Shown: piece after piece, positions 9,751-19,300 of the stretch
How the letters are laid out: each line of letters opens with the position of its first letter
Position numbering within the stretch: position 1 is the first letter of the stretch
DNA from: Tsukamurella sp. 1534
Lineage (GTDB): Bacteria; Actinomycetota; Actinomycetes; Mycobacteriales; Mycobacteriaceae
DNA length: 64,000 nucleotides
Direction: 5' to 3'
NCBI RefSeq assembly: GCF_000312385.1
Contig: NZ_HE997626.1
Span: forward strand, 1,790,791-1,854,790
Made by a program: the position numbers and the translations under genes
The notes under the pieces: generated by a model
Database searches by the model: none
Told to the model about the DNA's origin: nothing
What the model saw: only the letters and a program-made list of their open reading frames with translations

Positions 9751-11124
9751 TCAGCCTCCGCACTCCCGGGCCCGTCGCTCCAGCAGCGCGCGCTCACCGT
9801 CGTTGCGGGTGCGGCGCGCCGCCTCCCGGAACTGGTGCGCCGCTTCGTCGTTCCTTCCGGCGCGGGCGAACAGGTCTCCGCGCACGCCGGGCACCAACGG
9901 GGAATCGGCGAGGTCGGCCGGCGGAATCGCGTCGAGCACGGCCAACCCCGAGGCGGGGCCGTACGCGCGGCCGTGCGCCACGGCCCGGTTCACCTCCACG
10001 ACGGGGCCCGGCGCCGCCTCCGCCAGTGCGTCGTAGAGCCGAGCGACGGCCTGCCAGTCCGTTTCCGCGGCGGTCTCCGCCAGCGCGTGCCGCGACGCGA
10101 TCGCAGCCTGGAGGAAGTACTTCCCCACCGGAACGCCACGGACGGCGAGCATTTCGGCTCGCCGCAGCGCGGTCGTCCCGCGGCGGATCGCCAAGCGGTC
10201 CCAGCGTGCGCGATCCTGGTCCTCGAGGAGGACGGGGGCCCCGTCCTCGCCGGTGCGCGCGTCGAGCCGTGAACCCTGGAACTCCAGGAGTGCGTGGAGG
10301 CCGTGGGCCTCCGGTTCACCGGGTGCGAGGTCCGCCAGCATCCGTGCCAGCCGGATCGCCTCGCGCGCGAGATCGGGCCGCGCCCAGTCGTCGCCGGACG
10401 TGGCCGCGTAGCCCTCGTTGAAGATCAGGTAGATCACGGCCATCACGTCGTCCAGGCGCCGCACCCGCTCCTCGCCGGTGGGGAGCTCGAACTCGGCGCG
10501 GGCGGTGGTCAGTGTCTTCTTCGCGCGGGAGATGCGCTGCCCCATGGTCGATTCGGACACCAGGAAGCCGCGGGCGATCTCCGTGGTGGTGAGCCCGCCC
10601 ACGACGCGCAGCGTCAGCGCCGCCCGCGATTCGGGGGTGAGGGACGGGTGGCAGGACAGGAAGATCAGGCGGAGCGCATCGTCTTCGATGTAGTCGACCT
10701 GCTCGTCGAGGTCGGGCATACCGTCGTCCTCCCGCAGCCCGCGCCCGATCTCCTCGGTCTTGCGGCGGAGGGTCTCGGCGCGGCGGATCTGGTCGATCCC
10801 GCGACGTTTCGCGGTGGTCATCAGCCAGGCGGCCGGGTTGCCGGGAACCCCGGTCGCCGGCCACTGTTCGAGCGCGGCGACGAGGGCGTCCTGCGCCAGG
10901 TCCTCCGCGAGCGTGATGTCACGGGTCATCCGGGTGAGAGCGCCCACGAGGCGGCCCGACTCGGCCCGCCACGTGGCGGTGATCGCTTCGGGTGTGTCCG
11001 ACCCGGTCGCTCCGCTCCCGGCGTGCGGAGTCGAATTCGACCCGGTCGCTCCGCTCCCGGCGTGCGGAGTCGAATTCGACCCGGTCGCTCCGCTCCCGGC
11101 GTCGGCGGTGGTCCCTGCTGGCAC
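9751..11124 (-). CDS. ECF42-type RNA polymerase sigma factor with C-terminal TPR-like extension
   Basis: Extracytoplasmic-function sigma factor of 457 residues. Region sigma2 is at about residues 50-120 (DITLAEDLAQDALVAALEQW, DQIRRAETLRRK). Region sigma4 is at about 170-225 (LTTTEIARGFLVSESTMGQR). A long C-terminal helical region (DUF6596/TPR-like) replaces an anti-sigma partner, as in the ECF42 group. It lies 33 bp downstream of a YCII/DGPF gene, the hallmark neighbour of ECF42. The first 45 residues are a tandem 13-residue repeat absent from typical members. The only start before the conserved region is GTG at 11124, with weak Shine-Dalgarno, so the N-terminus is uncertain. Confidence 0.85.
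   Translation of the reverse strand: MPAGTTADAGSGATGSNSTPHAGSGATGSNSTPHAGSGATGSDTPEAITATWRAESGRLVGALTRMTRDITLAEDLAQDALVAALEQWPATGVPGNPAAWLMTTAKRRGIDQIRRAETLRRKTEEIGRGLREDDGMPDLDEQVDYIEDDALRLIFLSCHPSLTPESRAALTLRVVGGLTTTEIARGFLVSESTMGQRISRAKKTLTTARAEFELPTGEERVRRLDDVMAVIYLIFNEGYAATSGDDWARPDLAREAIRLARMLADLAPGEPEAHGLHALLEFQGSRLDARTGEDGAPVLLEDQDRARWDRLAIRRGTTALRRAEMLAVRGVPVGKYFLQAAIASRHALAETAAETDWQAVARLYDALAEAAPGPVVEVNRAVAHGRAYGPASGLAVLDAIPPADLADSPLVPGVRGDLFARAGRNDEAAHQFREAARRTRNDGERALLERRARECGG
11000..11102 (-). repeat. 39-bp in-frame tandem repeat at the sigma-factor N-terminus
   Basis: Two exact 39-bp units (11000-11038 and 11039-11077) plus a partial third copy of about 25 bp. Each unit encodes AGSGATGSNSTPH, so the copy number can change without shifting frame. 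It covers the predicted start region of the ECF sigma gene. Confidence 0.9.
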
Positions 11125-11157
11125 GAGGTCCAGCGTAAGGGGACCACCGCCGCGGCG

Positions 11158-11541
11158 TCAGTCGTCCGCCGGTGTCGGCGGCTCGTCCGAGACCTGGCGC
11201 AGGGTGGCGACCATGTTCAACTCGGGCCAGTGGGTGGCGTGCAGCTGCGCGAACTCCTCCTGCGCGGCCACCGCCTCCTCGACGGTGTCGTACTCGAGCA
11301 GCGACCAGCCGCCGACGACCTCCTTGGCCTCGGCGTACGGGCCGTCGACCCGGGTGATGTCGCCCTTGCGGACCACGTAGTTGACGGCGTCCTCGGTGCC
11401 GAAGAGGCCACCGCCGTCGATGAAGTGGCCCTTGGCGGCCTGCTCTCCGATGTAGACGTCCATCGCGTCGAACAGCGCCTTCGGCGGCGTTCCGACGGCG
11501 GGTCCCTCTTCCATACGAACGAATCCCAGGAAACGTGGCAT
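11158..11541 (-). CDS. YCII-related (DGPF-domain) protein
   Basis: Small 127-residue ferredoxin-fold YCII-related protein. It carries the DGPF-type motif as VDGPYAEAKEVVGGW and a second conserved stretch (MDVYIGEQAAKGHFIDGGG). Such proteins are genetically linked to ECF42 sigma factors, and their biochemical role is not settled. The ATG at 11541 has AAAGGA 9 nt upstream and is preferred to upstream in-frame codons. It is the first gene of a two-gene operon with the sigma factor, so the pair probably functions together. Involvement in stress or secondary-metabolite responses, as proposed for other ECF42 systems, is inference. Confidence 0.85.
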   Translation of the reverse strand: MPRFLGFVRMEEGPAVGTPPKALFDAMDVYIGEQAAKGHFIDGGGLFGTEDAVNYVVRKGDITRVDGPYAEAKEVVGGWSLLEYDTVEEAVAAQEEFAQLHATHWPELNMVATLRQVSDEPPTPADD

Positions 11542-11646
11542 GTCGATCAGTCCTTTACGTAGATGGTGAACAACTGTCTCGCACCTACGTCGAATGCGGG
11601 GGACGGTCTTCGACACGACCCCGAAGAATTTTCTCCGAGGTCGCCG

Positions 11647-13083
11647 TCAGTTCGCCGTCAGCACCGGAAGAGGCGGCAGCGGGGCGTCGTAGAGCCAGCT
11701 CTGCCAGAGGTGTCGGAGCGGTTCGGGGCTGTGCTTGGCGGCCAGCGTCACGAACGCGTCCGTCGTGACGGACTCGTGCGCGTACTCCGAGGTCCACTCG
11801 TGCAGCAGGGTGAAGAAGGCCGGGTCGCCGATCGCCGCGCGCAGCGCGTGCAGGGTGAGCGCGCCGCGCTTGTACACGCGGTCGTCGAACATCAGCTGCG
11901 GTCCGGGATCGCCGACGATGATGTCCGCCCGGGACGCGGCGAGCTTGCCGTAGTAGCGCTCGGCCATCTGCTGGGTGGTGGCCTCGCCGCACTCCTGCGC
12001 CCACATCCACTCCGAGTAGCAGGCGAAACCCTCGTGCAGCCAGATGTCCTTCCACCGCGTGAGCGTGAGGGAGTTGCCGAACCACTGGTGCGCCAGCTCG
12101 TGCGCGACGAGTCGCTCCGCGTCGCGCGTGCCGTCGCAGTGGTTGGCGCCGAAGATCGACACCGTCTGCGCCTCGACGGGGATCTCCAGGGTGTCGTCCG
12201 TGACGACCACGGTGTACTCCGGGAACGGGTACGGGCCGAACCAGCGGGTGAAGGCGCGCATGATGCGCTCCTGGTTGCCGAAGCTGCCCTGGAAATGGCG
12301 GGCCAGGCGGGGCGGCAGGGCTGCCCGGATCGGCACCGGCTTCTCCGCGACCTTCACCAGCTCGTAGGCGCCGATCTGGATGGTGGCGAGGTAGCTGGCC
12401 ATGGGCGCCGCCTGCTCGTAGACCCAGGTGGTGTGGCCGGCCGCGACCTTGCGCGAGGTCAGTACGCCGTTGGAGACCACGCGGTACGGCGAATCCGTGG
12501 TGATCTGGATGCGGTAGGAGGCCTTCGACGCCGGATGGTCGTCACAGGGGAACCACGAGGGTGCACCGCTCGGCTGGGACGCCACGATGACGCCCTCGGT
12601 CAGCTCCTCCCAGCCGACCTCGCCCCAGGTGGAGCGGATCGGGCGGGGCGTCCCGGCGTAGCGGATCGCGACGGTCATCGCGGCGCCGGCCGGGACCTCG
12701 GCCGCGAGGGTGATGTCCAGCTTCCCGCCGCGGTGGGAGAAGCGTTGCGGGCGTCGGCCGTTCACCGACACCTTCGCCGGGTTCAGCGAGTCCGAGAGAT
12801 CGAGCGAGAACCGCTTGAGGGGCTCGGACGCGGTCGCGGTGATCGTGGCCCTGCCCTCGAGCCGGTTGCTGGGAACCTTGTAGTCGAGCTCCAGGTCGTA
12901 CCGCGAAATCCGGTAGCCGGGGTTCCCGTGGCCGGGGATGTACGGATCCACCGCGCGGGCGTGCTGGGGATTGGGTGCGGCACCGAGCTTCGGCCTCGCC
13001 GACTTGCGCACCACGAATCGCACCTGCCTCTCGCTCTGGGGTCGGGTGATCACCTTACCGGCGGGCTCGCCTCGTCGTCGCAC
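11647..13083 (-). CDS. M1-family metalloaminopeptidase
   Basis: Zinc aminopeptidase of the M1 (gluzincin) family, up to 478 residues. The N-terminal beta-domain (HGNPGYRISRYDLELDYKV) precedes the catalytic domain. The zinc site HELAH (near residues 328-332) is followed 18 residues later by the third ligand in WLHEGFA. A YKRGALTLHALR stretch supplies the catalytic Tyr. The exopeptidase GAMEN box is replaced by IPVEAQ, a variant that keeps the Glu. It lacks the C-terminal helical domain of PepN, giving the short form. The longest start (GTG 13083) overlaps the upstream gene by 29 bp; a GTG at 13023 after GAGAGG is an alternative. No signal peptide is obvious. Confidence 0.9.
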   Translation of the reverse strand: MRRRGEPAGKVITRPQSERQVRFVVRKSARPKLGAAPNPQHARAVDPYIPGHGNPGYRISRYDLELDYKVPSNRLEGRATITATASEPLKRFSLDLSDSLNPAKVSVNGRRPQRFSHRGGKLDITLAAEVPAGAAMTVAIRYAGTPRPIRSTWGEVGWEELTEGVIVASQPSGAPSWFPCDDHPASKASYRIQITTDSPYRVVSNGVLTSRKVAAGHTTWVYEQAAPMASYLATIQIGAYELVKVAEKPVPIRAALPPRLARHFQGSFGNQERIMRAFTRWFGPYPFPEYTVVVTDDTLEIPVEAQTVSIFGANHCDGTRDAERLVAHELAHQWFGNSLTLTRWKDIWLHEGFACYSEWMWAQECGEATTQQMAERYYGKLAASRADIIVGDPGPQLMFDDRVYKRGALTLHALRAAIGDPAFFTLLHEWTSEYAHESVTTDAFVTLAAKHSPEPLRHLWQSWLYDAPLPPLPVLTAN

Positions 13084-13894
13084 GGCGACCCCGCCGCGTC
13101 GTGATCGCCGGGGAATCGGGCGCGCGCTCGGCCGCGGCGGCCCGATCGCCCACGGGCGGCGAGGAGAACACGATCGCCGCCCCGATCAACAGGATCGCGG
13201 CGGCGACGAGGACCGTGATCACTGCGGTGGACACACCGGGCTCGGCGGCGAACGCCCATCCCGCCGGTGCGGGGGAGCCCTGGTCGGTGAGGTCCCGATA
13301 GCGCTGTCCCGCCGCGCCGATCGCGAACGCCTCCACGGCGACGCAGGCGGTAGCCAGGGGGACGAGCGCCGTCACGGCGCGGGTGGCGATGCGCTTCCTG
13401 GCCCGGGGCTCGTCCGCGGGGTCGAGCTCGGCCCGGCCCCGGCATTCGCCCACGATGACCAGCGTGAGCAGCAGGCCGCCCGCGAAGCACGCGTAGAACA
13501 CCCACGCGATGCCGGCGAACGGGAACCGTCCGCCGTCGGTCACCTCGGTCCGCTCGAGGAACGGGTCGGTGAAGAAGAGCGGTGCCGCGAGCGCGGGCAC
13601 CGAGATCACGACGGCCAGGGCGAGGATCCATCGCGGTACGAGGTCCCGGAGCGGGCCGTGCGCTGTCGGCCCGCTCGGGCACGCCGTCGCCGGGAGCGCG
13701 AGCGCGATGAGGAACAGCAGCGGCGAGCACAGGAAGACGACGAACAGGCCGTTCTCGGCCGCCTCCTCCGCGTCGCGGGGGAGGAGGTCGAGAACGATGC
13801 TCAGCGGCCCGATCCCGGCGCACGCGACCGTGACGGCGGTGGCCAGCCGGACGTTCCTCGTGACCCTGGCCGTGAAATCCGCCGGCTCGAACAC
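13055..13894 (-). CDS. Hypothetical multi-pass membrane protein
   Basis: A 279-residue protein I do not recognise. At least five hydrophobic segments are visible: near residues 18-36, 48-68, 88-106, 125-147, 170-190 and 222-245 (for example VFYACFAGGLLLTLVIVGEC). The C-terminal cytoplasmic tail is Arg-rich (TTRRGRRATTRRARR). The likely start is GTG at 13894, with a GGGGG run upstream and a TATCGT hexamer further up as a possible -10. It is immediately upstream of the M1 peptidase in the same direction, so the two may be co-transcribed. No catalytic motif is evident. Confidence 0.7.
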   Translation of the reverse strand: MFEPADFTARVTRNVRLATAVTVACAGIGPLSIVLDLLPRDAEEAAENGLFVVFLCSPLLFLIALALPATACPSGPTAHGPLRDLVPRWILALAVVISVPALAAPLFFTDPFLERTEVTDGGRFPFAGIAWVFYACFAGGLLLTLVIVGECRGRAELDPADEPRARKRIATRAVTALVPLATACVAVEAFAIGAAGQRYRDLTDQGSPAPAGWAFAAEPGVSTAVITVLVAAAILLIGAAIVFSSPPVGDRAAAAERAPDSPAITTRRGRRATTRRARR

Positions 13895-13949
13895 CCGAGA
13901 CCCCCACTCATCGTGAACTGTTTCGTCACGATAGCAAGGAAAGGGTGGA

Positions 13950-14426
13950 TCAGGCGCGACGCTTACGCAGCGTGACCGTGGCGACGCCGCCGTGCGGAGC
14001 GGGCTCGGGATCGGAGACCTCGTACCCCGCGCGCCGGTAGATCCCGATGTTCCGTTCGCTCCCCGCGCCGGTGAACATGAGGTACTCGCGGGTGTCCGCG
14101 GGCGCGAGCGCCTCCATGAGCTCGATGAGCTGTGTTCCGAGGCCGTGCCCCGCGAGGTCCGGCGCCACCATGATCCTGCCGATGTGCCACGTCCCGCCGG
14201 CCTCGGCGCGACCGCGCGCGGCGCCGACGAGGCGGCCGTCGAGCCTGATCACCACCGTGTTCCACGTGGTGGCCCAGGCCAGGATCTCGTCGTGGGTCTC
14301 GGTGAGCGGCGGGATGTCCAGCGTGCTGTTGGCGATCGCCTCCTGCACCCAGCAGCAGCGTTGCAGGACGAGCAACTCGGCCACGTCTCCGGGGGCGAAC
14401 GGGGCGATGTGGAGGTCGTCGGTCAC
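13950..14426 (-). CDS. GNAT-family N-acetyltransferase
   Basis: A 158-residue GCN5-related acetyltransferase. The acetyl-CoA pyrophosphate-binding motif A is IGRIMVAPDLAGHGLGTQLIELME, here seen as the R/Q-x-x-G-x-G/A variant (AGHGLG). Motif B is at GSERNIGIYRRAGYE. The acceptor substrate cannot be predicted. The GTG at 14426 overlaps the TetR stop by 4 nt (GTGA), so this is the last gene of a P450-TetR-GNAT operon and is translationally coupled to the regulator. It may modify the product or substrate of the P450, but that is inference from context only. Confidence 0.85.
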   Translation of the reverse strand: MTDDLHIAPFAPGDVAELLVLQRCCWVQEAIANSTLDIPPLTETHDEILAWATTWNTVVIRLDGRLVGAARGRAEAGGTWHIGRIMVAPDLAGHGLGTQLIELMEALAPADTREYLMFTGAGSERNIGIYRRAGYEVSDPEPAPHGGVATVTLRKRRA

Positions 14427-15019
14427 CCCGTCACCGTAGCCGCGAACGCCGGATCGGCGAGCACCGCGGGAACGACGAAGCGGCGCACCAGGTCGTCCTC
14501 GTCGCCGACGGTGCGCTCGGGGTGCGACAGCAGCGAGACCACCACGCGGACGAGCCACCGGGCGGCCGACGGTGCCGCATCGGCGTCGACGGTGCCGGTC
14601 AGCTCGTGGAGCAATCCCGCGGCGACCGCCTCGATGCCGGCGGATCGCGCGGCCAGCCCGCCCGCGGGAGGTTCGTCGGGCGAGAACCACGCCGCCAGCT
14701 GGGGCGTCCTCCGTACCTCGGCGACCGCGGTCGCGAGCGCGGTCGCCAGACGGTCCGCCGGATCGTCGATCGCGGCCGCGCCGTCGCGGACCGTCGCCGC
14801 CACAGTCCGGGCCTCCCGCTCGACGAAGGCCACGTGCAGGGCCTGCCTGGTGGGGAAGTACCGGTACAACGTCGCGCGGGAGCAGCCCGCGGCGGCGGCG
14901 ACCTCGGCCATCCCCACCGCCGCGACGCCGTCGCGGCCGAAGAGCTCGCCGGCGGCGGTGAGGATCCGGTCGGTGGCCGCGGATTCGCGCGCGGACCGCT
15001 GCGTCGCGCGCCAACTCAT
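14423..15019 (-). CDS. TetR-family transcriptional regulator
   Basis: A 198-residue TetR regulator. The N-terminal helix-turn-helix is VGMAEVAAAAGCSRATLYRYFPTRQALH (about residues 36-63, quoted only as its core ATLYRYF). The C-terminal ligand-binding domain is divergent and does not identify a ligand. It starts with ATG at 15019, overlapping the P450 stop by 4 nt, and itself overlaps the GNAT gene. A repressor buried in the middle of the operon it may control is consistent with autoregulation. No palindromic operator was found near the P450 promoter apart from the large hairpin further upstream. Confidence 0.88.
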   Translation of the reverse strand: MSWRATQRSARESAATDRILTAAGELFGRDGVAAVGMAEVAAAAGCSRATLYRYFPTRQALHVAFVEREARTVAATVRDGAAAIDDPADRLATALATAVAEVRRTPQLAAWFSPDEPPAGGLAARSAGIEAVAAGLLHELTGTVDADAAPSAARWLVRVVVSLLSHPERTVGDEDDLVRRFVVPAVLADPAFAATVTG

Positions 15020-16236
15020 CGGACGCGCACCTCGAGCGAGAGTGGGCGGCGCACGTAATTGCCCGGTGCCCAGGTGAGGGAGTCGAGGTCCACTTCGAGA
15101 CCGGGGATGCGGGTGAGGATCTCGTGGAGGGCGACCCGCGACTGCATGCGCGCGGCGGCGGCGCCGAGGCAGTGGTGGTTCCCCTGTGCGAACGTGAGGA
15201 TGTCGCGCGGGCGGCGGCCCACGTCGAGCGTCTCGGCGTCGGGACCGAACACCGTCTCGTCGCGGTTGGCGCTCGCATAGAGCAGCAGGGTCTTCCGCCC
15301 GGCGGGGATCGTGACGCCGCCGATCCGGACGTCCCGCGTGGTGGTGCGCGCGAGCCCCTGCACCGGCGAGGTGAGGCGGAGGAACTCCTCGACGGAGTCG
15401 GGTATGGTTCCGGGATCCGCTGTGAGCGAACGTAACTGGCCTGGATTCTCGGCGAGGAGGGCGGTGGCTCCGCCGAGCATCCCCGTCGTGGTGTCGTTGC
15501 CTCCGGTGACCATCGTGAAGGCGAAGCCGAGGATCGAGAGCAGACCCGAGACGTCGCCGTCGTCGCCCATGCCGGCCTCGACGAGATGGCTCACGGTGTC
15601 GTCGCCGGGGTCCCTGCGGCGCCGTTCGACGAGTTCGCCGAAGTAGCCCATGAGCTCCCCGATCGCGGTGGCGACCTCCGGGCCCATCGAGGCGATGTCG
15701 GTACCCGCCTCCGCCGCCGCGCCGACGATCCGTTCCGTCCAGTCGTCGAACCGCGGCCGATCCTCCTCGGGGACACCGAGATAGTGCGCCACCACCATAC
15801 TGGGGAGGGGCTTGTAGAGCTCCGCGACGATGTCGCCGCCGCCGTTGTCCCGCAGCCGCTCGACGCGCTCGATCACGAACCGGCGCACCTCGGGTTCCAC
15901 CGCGGTGACCTGGCGCGGGGTGAAGCCGCGGGCGACCAGCCGGCGGAAATCGGTGTGCCGCGGGGCGTCCTGCATCACGAGCGGCGGGTTGTCCTGCAGG
16001 CCGGTGCGTTCCAGCTCACCGTAGACGGTGGTGACCCCGTCGGCGGACGAGAAGGTCTCGGCGTCCCGCAGCGCCGCGAGCACATCGGCGTGGCGGGCCA
16101 GGACGTAGTAATCGTCGTCCTCCCGGTCGACGCGGTGCACGGGGTCGTGCTCCCGCAGCCACCGGTACATCGGCCACGGATCCGCCCACGTCGCCGCTGA
16201 GCGGGGCACGAAACCGTGAGACATATCAACGCTCAT
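15016..16236 (-). CDS. Cytochrome P450
   Basis: Soluble bacterial class I P450 of 406 residues. The I-helix oxygen-activation motif is TGGNDTTT (about 244-251), the K-helix ExxR is EEFLR (284-287) and the haem-binding loop is FAQGNHHCLG with the thiolate Cys at about 356. Substrate is unknown. Redox partners (ferredoxin and reductase) are not encoded nearby. The ATG at 16236 is chosen because a TACTCT hexamer lies 7 nt upstream, suggesting a leaderless transcript; a second ATG is four codons in. It is the first gene of the P450-TetR-GNAT operon with 4-nt overlaps. Confidence 0.95.
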   Translation of the reverse strand: MSVDMSHGFVPRSAATWADPWPMYRWLREHDPVHRVDREDDDYYVLARHADVLAALRDAETFSSADGVTTVYGELERTGLQDNPPLVMQDAPRHTDFRRLVARGFTPRQVTAVEPEVRRFVIERVERLRDNGGGDIVAELYKPLPSMVVAHYLGVPEEDRPRFDDWTERIVGAAAEAGTDIASMGPEVATAIGELMGYFGELVERRRRDPGDDTVSHLVEAGMGDDGDVSGLLSILGFAFTMVTGGNDTTTGMLGGATALLAENPGQLRSLTADPGTIPDSVEEFLRLTSPVQGLARTTTRDVRIGGVTIPAGRKTLLLYASANRDETVFGPDAETLDVGRRPRDILTFAQGNHHCLGAAAARMQSRVALHEILTRIPGLEVDLDSLTWAPGNYVRRPLSLEVRVR

Positions 16237-16243
16237 GTCTCAG

Positions 16244-16249
16244 AGAGTA
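16244..16249 (-). promoter_or_regulatory. Predicted -10 of a leaderless P450-operon transcript
   Basis: TACTCT on the minus strand (TANNNT), 7 nt before the P450 ATG at 16236; no Shine-Dalgarno sequence is present. Confidence 0.5.
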
Positions 16250-16306
16250 GTCTTCGAGTGCTATTTGTGTCGAGAATTCGCGGCAATCGCTCGCCGGGGC
16301 CTCCCG

Positions 16307-16366
16307 CGCTACAGAAATCCCCGCTCGCTGCGGAGATGCGCGGGGCGAGCGGGGATTTCTGTAGCG
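16307..16366. repeat. Long perfect inverted repeat (22-bp arms, 16-nt loop)
   Basis: Arms 16307-16328 and 16345-16366 are exact reverse complements containing CTACAGAAATCCCCGCT. The RNA would form a very stable hairpin. It lies 29 bp beyond the stop of the large NRPS-like gene and 71 bp upstream of the P450 start, both on the minus strand. There is no U-tract. It may end NRPS transcription, insulate the P450 operon, or be a REP-like element. Confidence 0.85.
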
Positions 16367-16394
16367 GGCGGAGAAGTCGGGGCGGGGCGGCGGG

Positions 16395-19300
16395 CTAGTC
16401 TCGCTTGCGCTTGCCCGCGTTGACGACCCACGGGGAGATCGGATTGCCCTGCCATTTGGTGTTGGCGGGCACCGAATCGCCGCGCATCACCAGCGACGCG
16501 GGGCCGACCGTGGCCCCGTCGCCGACGGAGGATGCGGGCAGCGCCACGCAGTGCGGGCCCAGCGTCGCGCCCTCGCCGAGGACGACGGTGTCCATCGCCA
16601 TGATCCGGTCGTGGAACAGGTGGGTCTGGACCACGCAGCCGCGGGAGACGGTGGCGGCGTCACCGAGCGTCACGAGGTCGGCCTCGGGAAGCCAGTAGGT
16701 CTCGCACCAGACGCCGCGGCCGATCTTCGCGCCCAGCATCCGCAGCCACAGGTTCAGGATCGGCGTGCCGGTCGCGGCGTGCGCGAACCAGGGCGCCGCG
16801 ACGCACTCGACGAACGCGTCCGAGAGCTCGTTGCGCCACACGAACGACGACCACAGCGGGTGCTCCTCGCGCCCGATCCGGCCCACCACCAACCACTTCG
16901 CCGCGGCGGCGGTGCAGCACGCCACCGCGCCGGCCACCAGCAGCGTGACCCCGGACAGCAGTGCCGCGAGCCACCAGCCCACGTTGATCGCGAAGTAGTT
17001 CAAGGACACCAGTACGCCCAGGCCCAGCCCGAAGCTGACGAACACGGCCAGCAGGCGAGCGGTCTCGACGGTGCCGCGGGCGAACCGCAGTGCGTGCGAG
17101 GGGTTGTAGGTGAAGGTGGAATCGGTGTTCCCCGCGGTCCGGCGCAGGCGCACGGGCGGGCTGCCCAGCCAGGAACTTCCGCTCTTCGCCTTCGACGGTG
17201 TCGCGCTCAGCACGGCCACGAGACCGTCCTTCGGGACGCGCCGGCCAGGCCCCGTCATACCCGAGTTCCCGAGGAACGCGCGCTTACCGATCTTGGCCTC
17301 GTCGATGCGCATCCAGCCGCCGCCCAGCTCGTAGCTGCCCACCATGGTGTCGTCGGCGAGGAACGAACCGTCGCCGATCGACGTGAACTTGGGGATCACC
17401 ATGGCCGTGGAGATCTCGGCGTCCTTGCCGACCTTGGTGCCCAGCATGCGGAACCACAGCGGGGTGAGCAGAGACGCGTACAGCGGGAACAGGAAGGTGC
17501 GTGCCGCGTCCATCAGGCGCTCGGTGGCCCACACCTGCCAGCCCACCCGGCTGCGCACCGCGTGATACCCCGGCTTGAGCCCGATCGCCAACAGGCGCAC
17601 CGCGATCAGGGTGAGCAGCGCGTACACCGTGAGCGCGATGACCGCCGCGATCGGAAGCGCGGGCAGGGCCGTCAGCGCGGCCTCCTCGAGGTTCGACGCA
17701 TCGCGGACCAGCCAGCCGATGAGTGCCAGTCCGGAGGCGATCGCCACCATCGGAAGACCCGCCAGGAGAACGGAACTGACGCCGTAGATCCACACCCAGT
17801 GCGAGCGCCGCGGCGGCCGCTCCGACGGCCACGGGTGCTCTGCCTTGCCGATCTTCTCCGCGGGCGAGCCCGCCCAATGCTGCTTCGCCTTGACCTTGCC
17901 GAACACCGCGGACCCGGGACCGACCTCGGCCCGTCGGCCGATCTTCGCGCCGGGTAGCAGCGTGGACCTGGCCCCGATGGACGCCTCCTCGCCGATGCTG
18001 ATCGCGCCGATGTGCAGCTCGTCGCCGTCCAGGTAGTGGCCCGCGAGATCCACCTCCGGTTCGACGGAGGCGTGATCACCCAGTTCGAGCATGCCGGTGA
18101 CGGGTGGCAGCGCGTGCAGATCCACCCCGCGGCCGATCTTGGCGCCGAGTGCGCGGGCGTAGTAGATCATCCAGGGCGCGCCGGAGAGGTTCTCGGCGCC
18201 CGAGGCCGCGGTGAACCGCTCCGCGATCCACAGCCGCAGGTGCTCCGGGCCGCCCCTGCGGTACACGCCGGGCTCGAGCCCACCCAGCAGCGCGCGGCAC
18301 GCGACCACCGACATCGCCATGCGGCCGATCGGCGTGATGAACACGAGGAACAGGGCCAGGACGATCCACCAGCTCATGGTGGGGAGCAGTGTGGACCCGG
18401 TGGTCGCGGCGAACAGGTTGTTCGCGATCGCGGCCCACGTGACCCACTGCAGTCCGGTGAGCGTCGTGAGCGGCACAGAGAGCACGATCTGCGCCAGCCC
18501 CGTGGACCGGGGCGTCGGCCGGACGACGCGCGGCTCGGCGACCTCGGCGGGCCGCAGGGAGTCGAGGTAGCCCGCCAGCGAACCGAGGCGCGGGTGGTCG
18601 TACAGGTCGGCGACGGTGACCGACGGGTACTGCTCGCGCAGGGCCGTCACCAGCTGCGCGGCGCTGAGCGAACCGCCGCCCTCCGCGAAGAAGTCGGCGT
18701 CCTCGCTCGTGATGGACGCCCCGAGGATCCCCGACCAGCGCTCGGCCACCCACGCCGCCGTACCGGTGAGATCGCCGGTGTCGGCCTCGTCGGCGCCCGG
18801 GAGCGGCCACGGCAGGGCGTTCCGGTCCACCTTGCCCGACGTGCGCGTGGGCAGCTCGTCGACGAGCGCCAGTCGCGGGACCAGCGCCGCCGGGAGTTGC
18901 TCCGCGAGGAGGTCGCGGGCGGCCTTGACGTCGAAGTCGGGGTCCGTCGACGCGAGGTAGCCCACCAGCATCGAGGTGCCCGCGGAGTTCTTCCGCACCG
19001 CGGCGGCCGCGCCCGAGACGCCGGGCAGGTTCTGCAGGGCGTTGTCCACCTCGCCCAGCTCGATCCGCCGGCCGCCGACCTTCACCTGATCGTCGGCGCG
19101 GCCCTCGAACAGCAGGCCCTCCGGCTCCAGCCGCACCAGATCGCCCGAGCGGTAGGCGCGGTCCCAGCCGAGCGTCTCCATCGGGGCGTACTTCTCGGCG
19201 TCCTTCGCGGGATCGAGATAGCGGGCCAGGCCGACGCCGCCGATCACCAGTTCGCCCGATTCGCCCTCCGCGACGGGGAGCTCCGTCGCCGGATCCACGA

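Noticed and set aside
11000-11102. Possible CRISPR array or phage attachment repeat.
   Set aside because: Units are contiguous, without spacers, in frame, and inside a sigma-factor gene; no cas genes are present.
11647-13083. M1 peptidase judged inactive because its exopeptidase box is IPVEAQ, not GAMEN.
   Set aside because: The zinc site HELAH with the downstream Glu and the catalytic Tyr are intact, and this box varies naturally while retaining the Glu.
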